Position numbers and translations under genes: made by a program | Notes under the pieces: generated by a model | Told to the model about the DNA's origin: nothing | Seen by the model: the letters and a program-made list of their open reading frames with translations, nothing else | Database searches by the model: none | In this document: positions 1 to 6,326 of the stretch, piece by piece | Position numbering within the stretch: position 1 is the stretch's first letter | Layout: the number at the start of each line of letters is the position of its first letter | Origin: JBGPHT01 sp041484525 | Lineage (GTDB): Bacteria > Acidobacteriota > Terriglobia > Bryobacterales > Bryobacteraceae | Assembly: GCA_041484525.1 (NCBI GenBank) | Contig: JBGPHT010000231.1 | Span: 1-9,100, forward strand | Reading direction: 5' to 3' | Length of the DNA stretch: 9,100 nucleotides

Positions 1-430
1 CCACTGCTGTAGCCACGCGCGGCGCGTCAGGCAAAGCGGGACTCGGCGGCGCAGGTTTAATCTCGGGCGGCGGCGTGAACGCGCGCGGCTGCGGACGCGG
101 GGCCGGCCCGCCGATAGTGAGACCCTTCGCATCCACCGCCGTAGCCACACGCGGCGCGTCGGGCAAAGCGGGACTCGGCGGCGCAGGTTTAATCTCGGGC
201 GGCGGCGTAAACGCGCGCGGCTGCGGACGCGGCGTCGAGGTGGCGATAGCGAGACCCTTCGCATCCACCGCCGTAGCCACACGCGGCGCGTCGGGCAAAG
301 CGGGACTCAACGGCGCAGGTTTAATCTCGGCCGGTGGCGTAAACGCGCGCGGCTGCGGGCGCGGCGTCGAGGTGGCGAAGGCCAGTTGCTTGGGATCGGC
401 GGCGGCCACTCGCGGGGCATCGGGAAGGGC
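1..430 (-). repeat. 132-bp in-frame tandem repeat (44 aa), about 3.3 copies, continuing off the left edge
   Basis: Each unit starts with codons for ALPDAPRV on the minus strand. Copies occupy 302-430 (129 bp, one codon short and the most diverged), 170-301 (132 bp), 38-169 (132 bp) and 1-37 (partial). The two full copies are identical over their first 50 or so bases. They differ mainly in a cluster that changes ATST to GGPA, plus a few scattered bases. The partial copy at the left edge differs from its neighbour by silent changes over the visible stretch. Because the unit is a multiple of three, changes in copy number keep the frame. The encoded unit is rich in Pro and Ala and should form an extended rather than globular rod. 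Confidence 0.93.
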
Positions 431-880
431 CGGCGCGGCTGCGTCCACCGGCTTCTCAGGCGGGGGCACGAATAACCGTACCGGACGCGCCGGACGCGGC
501 GCCGCCACCACGTTGGGCAGCGGCAGCATCTTCGGCGATTGAATCTCGGGCGCGGGCAGCGAGATCAGTTGCGGCGGCCGGGCGTCGTCCTCTTTCCCCA
601 CCACCAGGCTCTGGTCGAATTTCCTAAACGCGCGCGGCGGACGCGGGTCGTTCGATTTCTCGCCCGGCGCTACTTCCGGCAGGCGCTCGCGCAGGTTGTA
701 CCAGACGATGTGTTTCTCGTACGGCTTGATCTCCTGATCGTAAATCGACCGCGGCCGCTGGATGGGCCCGTGACCGAGCAGCCCCACCCACGCCAGAATC
801 CAGCCGTGCAGAAAACCCGAAAACGTGAACGATGCCGAACTCCTCATCCTCCCGGAAGGGCTGTTTCCCAGGATTGTCAT
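1..880 (-). CDS. Proline-rich membrane-anchored repeat protein, TonB-like N-terminal architecture (partial, C-terminus off window)
   Basis: An open minus-strand frame of 293 codons begins at ATG 880 and leaves the window at base 1 without a stop. GGAG at 889-892 lies 8 nt before the ATG, and the start is 3 nt after the stop of the LON-domain gene, so the two are probably cotranscribed. What is visible: a short N-terminal segment, one hydrophobic stretch at residues about 20-37 (possible signal anchor), a charged segment at 45-75 containing the phrase EKHIVWYN, then a long Pro/Ala/Arg-rich region. From residue 151 this becomes a 43-44 residue tandem repeat with the core PRPQPRAFTPP-EIKPAP. One N-terminal anchor followed by a Pro-rich periplasmic spacer is the plan of TonB-type energy transducers, so a C-terminal TonB-like domain beyond the edge is possible but unseen. 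A structural envelope spacer protein is the alternative. An in-frame ATG at 847 is less likely, because its GGGAGG abuts the codon. Coding is certain enough; function is unknown. Confidence 0.75.
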   Translation of the reverse strand, partial: MTILGNSPSGRMRSSASFTFSGFLHGWILAWVGLLGHGPIQRPRSIYDQEIKPYEKHIVWYNLRERLPEVAPGEKSNDPRPPRAFRKFDQSLVVGKEDDARPPQLISLPAPEIQSPKMLPLPNVVAAPRPARPVRLFVPPPEKPVDAAAPALPDAPRVAAADPKQLAFATSTPRPQPRAFTPPAEIKPAPLSPALPDAPRVATAVDAKGLAIATSTPRPQPRAFTPPPEIKPAPPSPALPDAPRVATAVDAKGLTIGGPAPRPQPRAFTPPPEIKPAPPSPALPDAPRVATAV

Positions 881-883
881 CCG

Positions 884-1513
884 TCAGACTCCGGCGTGCT
901 TCCCGCCGAAACCGTTGGTCGGCGCGATCTCTTTGACGTGCTCGATGGTGCGGCGCCGCGGAATGTAGTCCGCCAGGTACCGGTTCAACTGTTTCAGCCG
1001 CCCTGTCTCCGACCGCTGCCGCAGAAGCCCATTCAGAAAATCCAGATCGGGCAGGCCCTGCGCCAGGTGGAAGCTGAGTTGGGGATCGGCCGGGTCGGGC
1101 TCGTCCTGCTGACCGGGCGCGCCGATTTCGTTGAGCGCTTTGTAATGCACCAGCGCCTGGTCTCGCAGGTCGCCGGGCGGCGGCACGAAATCCTCATCGT
1201 CGAAAAAAGTGACTTCCGCCTGCAGGTAGCTTTTCTCCTGATTGAGAGAGACCACCTCGAACCGCCGCAGGCCGCGCGTCATGACGTCCATGCGGCCGTC
1301 CGGGTACATGTGGAGGACTTTCTCGACGGTGACGGTGCAGCCGGCGTTCACGATGCCGTCTTCCTTGGCGAGAACCACGCCGAATTCCGAATTCTCACGC
1401 ACCGCCTGCCCCACCATTTCCTTGTACCGCTCCTCGAAAACATGCAGCGGCAACGGGGTCTTGGGGAAGACCACAACCTGCAGCGGAAACAGCGGGATCA
1501 GCCGCGAAGGCAT
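884..1513 (-). CDS. LON peptidase substrate-binding domain protein (stand-alone, no protease domain)
   Basis: The 209-residue product is a stand-alone LON N-terminal (substrate-binding, PUA-like) domain, without the ATPase or Ser-Lys protease parts of Lon. Residues 5-30 carry the family opening, IPLFPLQVVVFPKTPLPLHVF followed by EERY. Next come GVVLAKEDGI at 45-54, the GCTVTVEKV strand at 58-66 and DGRMDVMTRGLRRFEV at 72-87. The C-terminal part, about 115-195, is predicted helical. I chose ATG 1513 because homology begins at once (MPSRLIPLFPLQ). The frame stays open upstream to 1810, but that part runs antisense through the neighbouring dehydrogenase and shows no family similarity. No clear Shine-Dalgarno precedes the ATG. 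Stand-alone LON-domain proteins are widespread and their exact role is poorly defined; binding of unfolded or damaged protein is usually inferred. It is followed after 3 nt by the proline-rich repeat gene. The family call is firm; the function is open. Confidence 0.93.
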   Translation of the reverse strand: MPSRLIPLFPLQVVVFPKTPLPLHVFEERYKEMVGQAVRENSEFGVVLAKEDGIVNAGCTVTVEKVLHMYPDGRMDVMTRGLRRFEVVSLNQEKSYLQAEVTFFDDEDFVPPPGDLRDQALVHYKALNEIGAPGQQDEPDPADPQLSFHLAQGLPDLDFLNGLLRQRSETGRLKQLNRYLADYIPRRRTIEHVKEIAPTNGFGGKHAGV

Positions 1514-1550
1514 GTTACCATTATCACGTTTCCGGGGAACTCTACGCCAG
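1514..1550. promoter_or_regulatory. Very short divergent intergenic region, presumed back-to-back promoters
   Basis: Only 37 bp separate the LON-domain ATG (1513, minus) from the TTG start of the dehydrogenase (1551, plus). The only -10-like match on the minus strand is GATAAT at about 1518-1523, without a good -35 box. A small dyad, TTCC-GG-GGAA, lies at 1530-1539. If both starts are right, each promoter must lie partly inside the opposite gene, or both units are leaderless or nearly so. No operator can be named. Confidence 0.35.
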
Positions 1551-2318
1551 TTGAGAATCGATAACAAGGTCGTACTGATCACCGGCGCTTCGGAAGGCAT
1601 CGGCGCCGCCTGCGCTGCGGAATTTGCGTGCGCGGGAGCCAGGCTGTCGCTCACAGCGCGCTCCGAAGAAGGTCTGCGCCGCGCGGCCGGCGATGCCCTG
1701 ATCGTGCCCGGCGACATCACCCGGGAAGAGACGCGCCGCCGCGTGGTGGAACGCACCATCGAGCGCTTCGGCGCCATCGATATTCTGATCAACAACGCCG
1801 GCGCCGGCATCTATCTGCCTTCGTGGAGCGCGCCCATGGAAGAGGCGCGCAGCCTGATGGAACTGAACTTTTTCGCACCGCTCGCCCTCACCCAGTTGGT
1901 GGTTCCGCACATGCGCGGCCGCGGCGGTATGCTGGTCAATATTTCGTCCATCGGCGGCAAGATCGTGCTGCCGTGGGCCACACTCTACAGCGCGTCGAAG
2001 TACGGGCTGGCCGCGCTCACCGAAGGTCAGCGCATGGAACTGCAACGCGACCGAATTCGTACCATGTTGGTCTGTCCGGGGTATGTAAAAACCGGATTTC
2101 AGCAGCACGCGCGCGGCGGGAAAGCGCCCGACCGCGTGATCCAGGGCCGGCGTTTTGCCATCACGCCCCAGGAATGCGCCACGGCCATCCGGCGCGGCGT
2201 GGAGCGCGATGCGCGAACCGTGGTGACGCCGCGCGCCTGCTGGCTGATCGTGCTGGCGGCGCGCCTTTTTCCTTCGCTGGTGGAAGCGCGGATGGCGGAG
2301 ATGAACGGCACCGCATGA
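1551..2318 (+). CDS. Short-chain dehydrogenase/reductase (classical SDR family)
   Basis: A 255-residue classical SDR with a Rossmann fold, acting in the cytosol as an NAD(P)-dependent oxidoreductase of unknown substrate. Seen from the TTG start: cofactor motif TGASEGIG at residues 11-18, LTAR at 34-37 (the basic residue after the second strand favours NADP(H)), GDIT at 54-57 and NNAG at 81-84. The putative catalytic residues are Asn106, Ser133, Tyr146 and Lys150 (YSASK), followed by PGYVKT at 176-181. The length fits the family. TTG 1551 is chosen because the family N-terminus (RIDNKVVLITGAS) starts there, with GGGGAA about 11 nt upstream. An in-frame ATG at 1512 would add 13 residues and overlap the divergent LON gene start, so it is less likely. 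The gene ends in a 4-base ATGA overlap with the shikimate kinase gene and opens a four-gene operon. The C-terminal WLIVLAARLFPSLV stretch is hydrophobic and could touch membrane or substrate. Confidence 0.93.
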   Translation: MRIDNKVVLITGASEGIGAACAAEFACAGARLSLTARSEEGLRRAAGDALIVPGDITREETRRRVVERTIERFGAIDILINNAGAGIYLPSWSAPMEEARSLMELNFFAPLALTQLVVPHMRGRGGMLVNISSIGGKIVLPWATLYSASKYGLAALTEGQRMELQRDRIRTMLVCPGYVKTGFQQHARGGKAPDRVIQGRRFAITPQECATAIRRGVERDARTVVTPRACWLIVLAARLFPSLVEARMAEMNGTA

Positions 2319-2845
2319 ACGTCAAGCTCAAACGCACGCCCGGGATTTACGTGGTCGGCTTCATGGCCTCCGGCAAGTCGACCATCGGACGGCTGCTGGC
2401 GCACCGGCTCGGTTGGAGCTTCTTCGATATCGATCGTGAGATCGAGGCCGCCGAGAAGACGACCATCGCCGAACTCTTCGATACGCGCGGCGAGCCCGAG
2501 TTCCGGCGTATCGAAAGCGAGATTCTGCGCCAGCACGTCCGCTGGATCGAGCGCGGCCGTCCGGCCGTGATCGCGCTGGGCGGCGGATCTTTCGTGGATC
2601 CGGCGAATCGCGAGCTGCTGTCGGAGAACGGCGTTACGGTGTGGCTGGATTGCCCGTTTGAAACCGTGCAGCGGCGCGTGGCCGAAGCTGCGCACCGGCC
2701 GCTGGCGCGCGACCCGGAAAAATTCGCCGCGCTCTATCTCGAGCGGCGCGACATCTACGCCCTGGCTGACGCACGGATCGCGATTGCCAGCGACGAGCCC
2801 GAGCCGGCGGTCGAAGCCATCCTGGCGCACTCGTTCTTCCAATGA
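2315..2845 (+). CDS. aroK: Shikimate kinase (EC 2.7.1.71)
   Basis: The 176-residue product has the usual length of this nucleoside-monophosphate-kinase-fold enzyme, which phosphorylates shikimate to shikimate 3-phosphate with ATP in the chorismate (aromatic amino acid) pathway. Seen: Walker A loop GFMASGKST at residues 15-23; the acidic pair in FFDIDRE (Asp38, Asp40) that binds Mg and shikimate; GEPEFRRIE at 59-67 with the substrate-binding Arg and the Glu; the glycine loop ALGGGSF at 87-93; lid residues HRPLARDP at 127-134; and the LERRDIY arginines at 142-148. All the classic motifs are present, so it should be active. ATG 2315 overlaps the TGA of the dehydrogenase, and its own stop overlaps the glycerate kinase start, so translation is probably coupled. 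No other aro gene lies nearby. Within the family, gluconate and other small-molecule kinases are alternatives, but the R-E and GGG motifs favour shikimate. Confidence 0.93.
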   Translation: MNVKLKRTPGIYVVGFMASGKSTIGRLLAHRLGWSFFDIDREIEAAEKTTIAELFDTRGEPEFRRIESEILRQHVRWIERGRPAVIALGGGSFVDPANRELLSENGVTVWLDCPFETVQRRVAEAAHRPLARDPEKFAALYLERRDIYALADARIAIASDEPEPAVEAILAHSFFQ

Positions 2846-4149
2846 GCGCCCGCACGCTGCGCCGCCACGCGCTCGACATCTTTCGCGCATCGCTCGATGC
2901 CGCCGATCCCGCCGGCGCCGTGGCGCGCCATTTGAAGCGGCGCAGCATGGCGAGGTATCGAAACATCTATGTGATTGGGGCCGGCAAGGCCGGTGCGTCG
3001 ATGGCGCGCGCTGCGGAAAGTGTGCTGGGCGCCAGGATTACGGCTGGCCTGGTGAATGTGAAGGACGGGTACACGGGCGGAGAAAAAGGCCCCCGTCGTC
3101 GCCGTATTGAGCTCAACGAATGCGGCCACCCCGTCCCCGACGAGCGCGGAGTGGCCGGAGCGCAACGCATCGCCGAGATCGCCGCGGCGGCCGGCGCGGA
3201 CGATCTCGTGATCTGCCTGATCTCCGGAGGCGCGTCGGCGCTGCTGCCGCTGCCGGCGGAAGGCATCTCACTCGAGGATAAGCAGGCGGCCACCCGTCTG
3301 CTGCTCGCGTCGGGCGCCAACATTCATGAGATGAACGCGCTGCGGAAGCACATCTCGCGCATCAAGGGCGGGCAACTGGCGCGCCTGGCTGCGCCCGCCA
3401 CCATCGAAGCGCTGCTGCTCTCGGACGTCGTGGGGGACGATCTCGACGTCATCGGTTCCGGCCCCACGGCGCCCGACGCTTCCACGTTCGCAGATGCGGC
3501 CGGCATTCTGAAGCGCTTCAGCATCTGGTCTGAGGTGCCGGCCAGCGTGCGGGAGCGGATCGAGCGCGGAGCGCGCGGGGAAATTGCGGAGACCCCGAAG
3601 GCCGCCGACCCCATATTCACGCGAGTGCGCAACACGGTCGTGGGAAGCAACCGCCTGGCGCTCGATCGAGCCGCGCGCCGAGCCCGCGAGCTGGGCTATC
3701 GTACCCTTGTCCTCTCGAGCGAGATCCAGGGCGAGACGCGCGAGATCGCGCGCATGCACGGCGCCATCGCCCGCGAAATCGTGCACACGGGGAGGCCGGT
3801 GAAGGCCCCGGCCTGCATCATCACCGGGGGCGAGACTACCGTCACGCTGCGCGGCGGCGGACTCGGCGGGCGCAATCAGGAGTTCGCTCTGGCGGCCGCG
3901 ATCGAGATCGCGGGACTCGACAATACCGTGGTCTTCAGCGCCGGCACCGACGGCACCGACGGGCCCACCGACGCCGCGGGCGCCATCGCCGATGGCGCGA
4001 CCTTGTCCAGAGGCCCCGACGCGCTCCGCTACCTCGAAGCCAACGACTCGTACCATTATTTCGAGCCTCTGGGCGATCTTGTGATCACCGGCCCGACCAA
4101 CACCAACGTGATGGACGTGCGGCTGATCCTGGTAGGATCGGGGAAGTGA
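2842..4149 (+). CDS. Glycerate 2-kinase, GckA/TtuD type (DUF4147 + MOFRL domains)
   Basis: The 435-residue product has the family's usual length. Members phosphorylate D-glycerate with ATP, giving 2-phosphoglycerate, and so feed glycerate from the serine cycle, tartrate or glyoxylate breakdown into lower glycolysis. Domain order: an N-terminal DUF4147 domain at about 5-245 with VIGAGKAG (44-51), HPVPDERG (96-103), the nucleotide-type loop LISGGASALLP (126-136), the helix MNALRKHISRIKGGQL (164-179), SDVVGDD (194-200) and GSGPT (205-209); then a C-terminal MOFRL domain at about 325-432 with ITGGETTVT (327-335), GGRNQEFAL (342-350), SAGTDGTDGPTDAAGA (366-381) and TGPTNTNV (416-423). Lys49 and Arg344 occupy positions conserved in the family. 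ATG 2842 overlaps the shikimate kinase stop by 4 bases and has no strong Shine-Dalgarno of its own, which favours coupled translation. The 3' end overlaps the TPR gene. Hydroxypyruvate reductase is an old mis-annotation of this family. Confidence 0.93.
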   Translation: MSARTLRRHALDIFRASLDAADPAGAVARHLKRRSMARYRNIYVIGAGKAGASMARAAESVLGARITAGLVNVKDGYTGGEKGPRRRRIELNECGHPVPDERGVAGAQRIAEIAAAAGADDLVICLISGGASALLPLPAEGISLEDKQAATRLLLASGANIHEMNALRKHISRIKGGQLARLAAPATIEALLLSDVVGDDLDVIGSGPTAPDASTFADAAGILKRFSIWSEVPASVRERIERGARGEIAETPKAADPIFTRVRNTVVGSNRLALDRAARRARELGYRTLVLSSEIQGETREIARMHGAIAREIVHTGRPVKAPACIITGGETTVTLRGGGLGGRNQEFALAAAIEIAGLDNTVVFSAGTDGTDGPTDAAGAIADGATLSRGPDALRYLEANDSYHYFEPLGDLVITGPTNTNVMDVRLILVGSGK

Positions 4150-4484
4150 GCTTCTGGAGAAAACAGGTGATCGATTTCGCGCTCGATCATGAAACGCGCC
4201 GGCACATGGACGAGCAACTCGCCTGGATCGCGCGCGACCCGGCGAATCCGCGCCCTTACTGCCACCTGGCACAACTCTATCGCATCAGCGGAAAGCAGGA
4301 CGAGGCGTTGGGCCTGCTGCTCGAAGCCGTGCGCCTCGACCCGGTCTTCGCGGATGCGCATGCCGGTCTGGCCGAAATCTACGTGGTGCGCGGCGACAAC
4401 CAAGCGGCACGCCGCCACGCACGGATCGCAGAAGAAAACGGAAACGCGAAAGTCGCGGAGTTGCTGAAGCGATATGGCGTGTAG
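4146..4484 (+). CDS. Small TPR-repeat protein
   Basis: A 112-residue, apparently cytosolic protein without signal peptide or membrane segment. It contains about two tetratricopeptide repeats: residues 36-67 (HLAQLYRISGKQDEAL, ending LDP) and 68-100 (AHAGLAEIYVVRGDNQAA). A helical, charged N-terminus precedes them and LLKRYGV closes the chain. The pattern of small and large residues (Leu/Ala at the TPR helix A positions, Gly-Lys/Gly-Asp at the turn, Asp-Pro at the end) is typical. TPRs mediate protein-protein contacts, so an adaptor role is inferred; no partner can be named. The start is GTG 4146, overlapping the TGA of the glycerate kinase (GTGA), with an AGGA about 8 nt upstream. It is the last gene of the operon, and a hairpin begins at its stop codon. 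Whether it helps the enzymes upstream or is merely cotranscribed is unknown. Confidence 0.85.
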   Translation: MSFWRKQVIDFALDHETRRHMDEQLAWIARDPANPRPYCHLAQLYRISGKQDEALGLLLEAVRLDPVFADAHAGLAEIYVVRGDNQAARRHARIAEENGNAKVAELLKRYGV

Positions 4485-4505
4485 GGGGCCATCACCCAGC
4501 CCCCT
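4483..4505. terminator. GC-rich hairpin between convergent genes, probable bidirectional terminator
   Basis: A perfect 7-bp stem, AGGGGGC/GCCCCCT (4483-4489 with 4499-4505), encloses a 9-nt loop. It starts inside the stop codon of the TPR gene and ends 11 bp before the stop of the convergent histidine kinase gene. Placement is ideal for termination from both sides. The tail holds only a short T/C-rich run (CTCTTCC) rather than a full U-tract, so intrinsic strength is uncertain. Confidence 0.6.
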
Positions 4506-4516
4506 CTTCCGCCGCC

Positions 4517-6082
4517 CTACCTCCTGCCCAAAATGTCCTGCAACTTTTTCGACAGCGCCTCGCGGCTGAACGGCTTCGGCAGGAACTCCACACCGTAATC
4601 GAGAACGCCGTGGTGGAGCACCGTATTCTCCGTGTAGCCGGACAGGAAGAGGGTTTTCAGAGCGGGTCTTGTCTTGAGCAAGGCGTCCGCCACCTGCCGG
4701 CCGCTCATGTTCGGCATCACCACGTCGGTAAGTAGCAGCGCGATCGGTTGGGGATGCGCGCGGCTGATTTCGATGGCTTCGGTGCCGGATGCGGCCGCCA
4801 GCACCGTGTATCCGAGCCGCTGCAGCATTTTCACGGTCAGTTCGCGCACCGCCGCTTCGTCTTCCACCACCAGAATCGTCTCGCACGCCAGCGGCTTGGC
4901 TACGGGCACGCTGGTCGAGGGCGGTTCCGCGGGGCCCTCCACGCGCGGAAAATATAGCCGGAACGTTGTCCCCTTGCCGGGGTCGCTATTCACCCAGATA
5001 TCACCCCCGGTCTGTTTCACCGTTCCATACACGGTCGCCAGGCCCAGGCCCGTACCCTTGCCTTGTGCCTTGGTGGTGAAGAACGGCTCGAAAATTCGGT
5101 GCCGGGTTTCGGCGTCCATTCCGTGCCCCGTGTCGGTCATCGCGATAATGACGAATTCGCCCGGCTGCACGCCGATCAGCGTGCGCGCGTTCGTCTCATC
5201 CAGCACCACATTCGCCGTCTCGATCGTGATCCGGCCGCCCGTGGGCATGGCATCCCGCGCATTCACCGCCAGATTGACCAGGGCGTGTTCGAGGTGCCCC
5301 GGGTCGGCCAGAATGTTGCCGTTGTCCGGGTCCAGACCCAGAACCAGCTCGATGTCCTCGCCGATCAGGCGGTGCAGCATTTTCTCGGTTTGGGTGATGA
5401 CGGCATTTACGCTGATGACGCGCGGCTGCATGACTTGGCGGCGGCTGAACGCCAGCAACTGGGTGGTGAGCGCGCCCGCGCGCTCGGCTGCCTTCAGCAT
5501 CTCTTCGGCGTATTCCCGCAAAGGATCGACCGATGAGAGATCGTCCAGAATCATCCGCCCGTAGCCGCTGATCACGGTGAGCATATTGTTGAAGTCGTGT
5601 GCGACGCCGCCCGCCAGCCTGCCCACCGCCTCCATTTTCTGCGCCTGCATCAACTGAGTTTCGAGGAGCTTGCGCTGGCTGATGTCGCTGACGAACGCGA
5701 TCGCGAACTTACCTTCCTCGGTCTTGAGCGAGCTGAGGCTCACCTCTACCGGGAAATCCGACCCGTCCTGACGGCGGCCGGCGAGATCCATACCGATTCC
5801 AGCCGGGAGAGCATGCGGCTGCGCGATGTCTTCCGGCTGACGGCTGCGCGCCGGCAGTTCCGAATCCGGCAGCAGCATCTCGATCGGGGCCCCGAGGAAT
5901 TGTTCCCGGCTATAGCCGAACATCTCCTCGGCCCTGCGATTGGCGAGTGCGATCCGGCCTGTGTGGTCGCAGCCGATAATCGCTTGCGGCGCCGATTCTA
6001 ACAGGGCGGCGGCCAACTTTCCATTCTGGCTCAACGAGCTCGGCGGGAAGTTTCCGTTTGTGGTTTCTGAGTTGGGAAACAT
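4517..6082 (-). CDS. Soluble hybrid sensor histidine kinase (PAS - HisKA - HATPase - receiver)
   Basis: The 521-residue product has no membrane segment, so it should sense an intracellular cue. Domains from ATG 6082: a PAS domain with PAC segment at about 22-138 (AIIGCDHTGRIALANRRAEE, then DISQRK); a HisKA helix pair at about 150-215 with phospho-acceptor His162 in VAHDFNN; an ATPase domain at about 260-382 with N box NLAVNARDAM (270-279), G1 DTGHGM (317-322), F box FEPFFTT (331-337) and G2 GKGTGLGL (341-348); and a C-terminal receiver at about 402-518 with Glu407/Asp408, phospho-acceptor Asp453 in LLLTDVVMP, Ser481 and Lys503 in KPF. All catalytic residues are present. No DNA-binding regulator is adjacent, so it is an orphan hybrid kinase whose output presumably goes through another protein. 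ATG 6082 is chosen over ATGs at 6133 and 6118 because an 8-base Shine-Dalgarno precedes it. The gene is convergent with the metabolic operon and probably monocistronic. The ligand of the PAS domain cannot be told. Confidence 0.95.
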   Translation of the reverse strand: MFPNSETTNGNFPPSSLSQNGKLAAALLESAPQAIIGCDHTGRIALANRRAEEMFGYSREQFLGAPIEMLLPDSELPARSRQPEDIAQPHALPAGIGMDLAGRRQDGSDFPVEVSLSSLKTEEGKFAIAFVSDISQRKLLETQLMQAQKMEAVGRLAGGVAHDFNNMLTVISGYGRMILDDLSSVDPLREYAEEMLKAAERAGALTTQLLAFSRRQVMQPRVISVNAVITQTEKMLHRLIGEDIELVLGLDPDNGNILADPGHLEHALVNLAVNARDAMPTGGRITIETANVVLDETNARTLIGVQPGEFVIIAMTDTGHGMDAETRHRIFEPFFTTKAQGKGTGLGLATVYGTVKQTGGDIWVNSDPGKGTTFRLYFPRVEGPAEPPSTSVPVAKPLACETILVVEDEAAVRELTVKMLQRLGYTVLAAASGTEAIEISRAHPQPIALLLTDVVMPNMSGRQVADALLKTRPALKTLFLSGYTENTVLHHGVLDYGVEFLPKPFSREALSKKLQDILGRR

Positions 6083-6094
6083 ATATATGAATCC

Positions 6095-6102
6095 CACCTC
6101 CT
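6095..6102 (-). promoter_or_regulatory. Strong Shine-Dalgarno fixing the histidine kinase start
   Basis: The minus strand reads AGGAGGTG here, fully complementary to the 3' end of 16S rRNA, 12 nt before ATG 6082. The spacing is slightly long, but no other start codon in the frame is better placed. The upstream in-frame ATGs at 6133 and 6118 would make this site coding. Confidence 0.75.
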
Positions 6103-6214
6103 TTCTTACCGTAATCATTGTGCTATATATCATGTTCTAACGCAAATGAGGGTATTGTTATATACGTTAGGCCGATCGCTGCTGGAACTCCATGGACCTG
6201 CCATGTAATTCGCG

Positions 6215-6236
6215 TGACACTGGCACGACCGTGTCA
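6215..6236. repeat. Inverted repeat TGACAC-N10-GTGTCA
   Basis: A perfect 6-bp dyad with a 10-nt spacer in the intergenic region, about 135 bp upstream of the histidine kinase start. It could be an operator, since its half-sites lie about one and a half helical turns apart centre to centre, or a weak hairpin. It may also be chance. Confidence 0.35.
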
Positions 6237-6304
6237 GCACAATGCTTGCCCACCCCGAAAGCCGCCAGCGCCCGTTGGCCGCGACTGCCGCGGCATCCCA
6301 CCGA

Positions 6305-6326
6305 AATAACGGGTATGCGAGTTATT
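6305..6326. repeat. Inverted repeat AATAAC-N10-GTTATT
   Basis: A second perfect 6-bp dyad with exactly the same 6-10-6 geometry as the one at 6215-6236, but unrelated half-site sequence. It sits in the AT-rich part of the gap. Function unknown, possibly chance. Confidence 0.3.

Noticed and set aside
1..430. CRISPR-like array
   Set aside because: The repeats are 132 bp, direct, without unique spacers, and remain in frame in a coding sequence, so this is an intragenic protein repeat.
75..1564. Plus-strand open frames across 75-542 and 539-1564
   Set aside because: They are antisense to the repeat protein and the LON-domain gene. Their products are low-complexity Gly/Ala/Arg or histidine-rich with no family motif, while the minus-strand frame gives recognisable protein.
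1514..1810. N-terminal extension of the LON-domain frame to 1810
   Set aside because: The added 99 residues are antisense to the dehydrogenase and show no LON similarity; the family N-terminus starts at ATG 1513.
3268..4272. Long minus-strand open frame opposite the glycerate kinase
   Set aside because: It is a GC-driven shadow: the plus strand encodes an intact, motif-complete kinase, and the antisense product is rich in Arg, Gly and His with no motif.
4674..5564. 296-codon plus-strand open frame opposite the histidine kinase
   Set aside because: The minus strand carries all histidine kinase and receiver motifs in the right order; the antisense product is Ser/Arg/Pro-rich noise.
6083..6133. 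Upstream ATGs (6133 and 6118) as the histidine kinase start
   Set aside because: They would place the strong AGGAGGTG ribosome site inside the coding region and add residues without similarity.
6221..6237. Sigma-54-like promoter beginning TGGCACG
   Set aside because: The -24-like half is perfect, but the expected GC of the -12 element is absent at the required spacing (TGTCA is found there).
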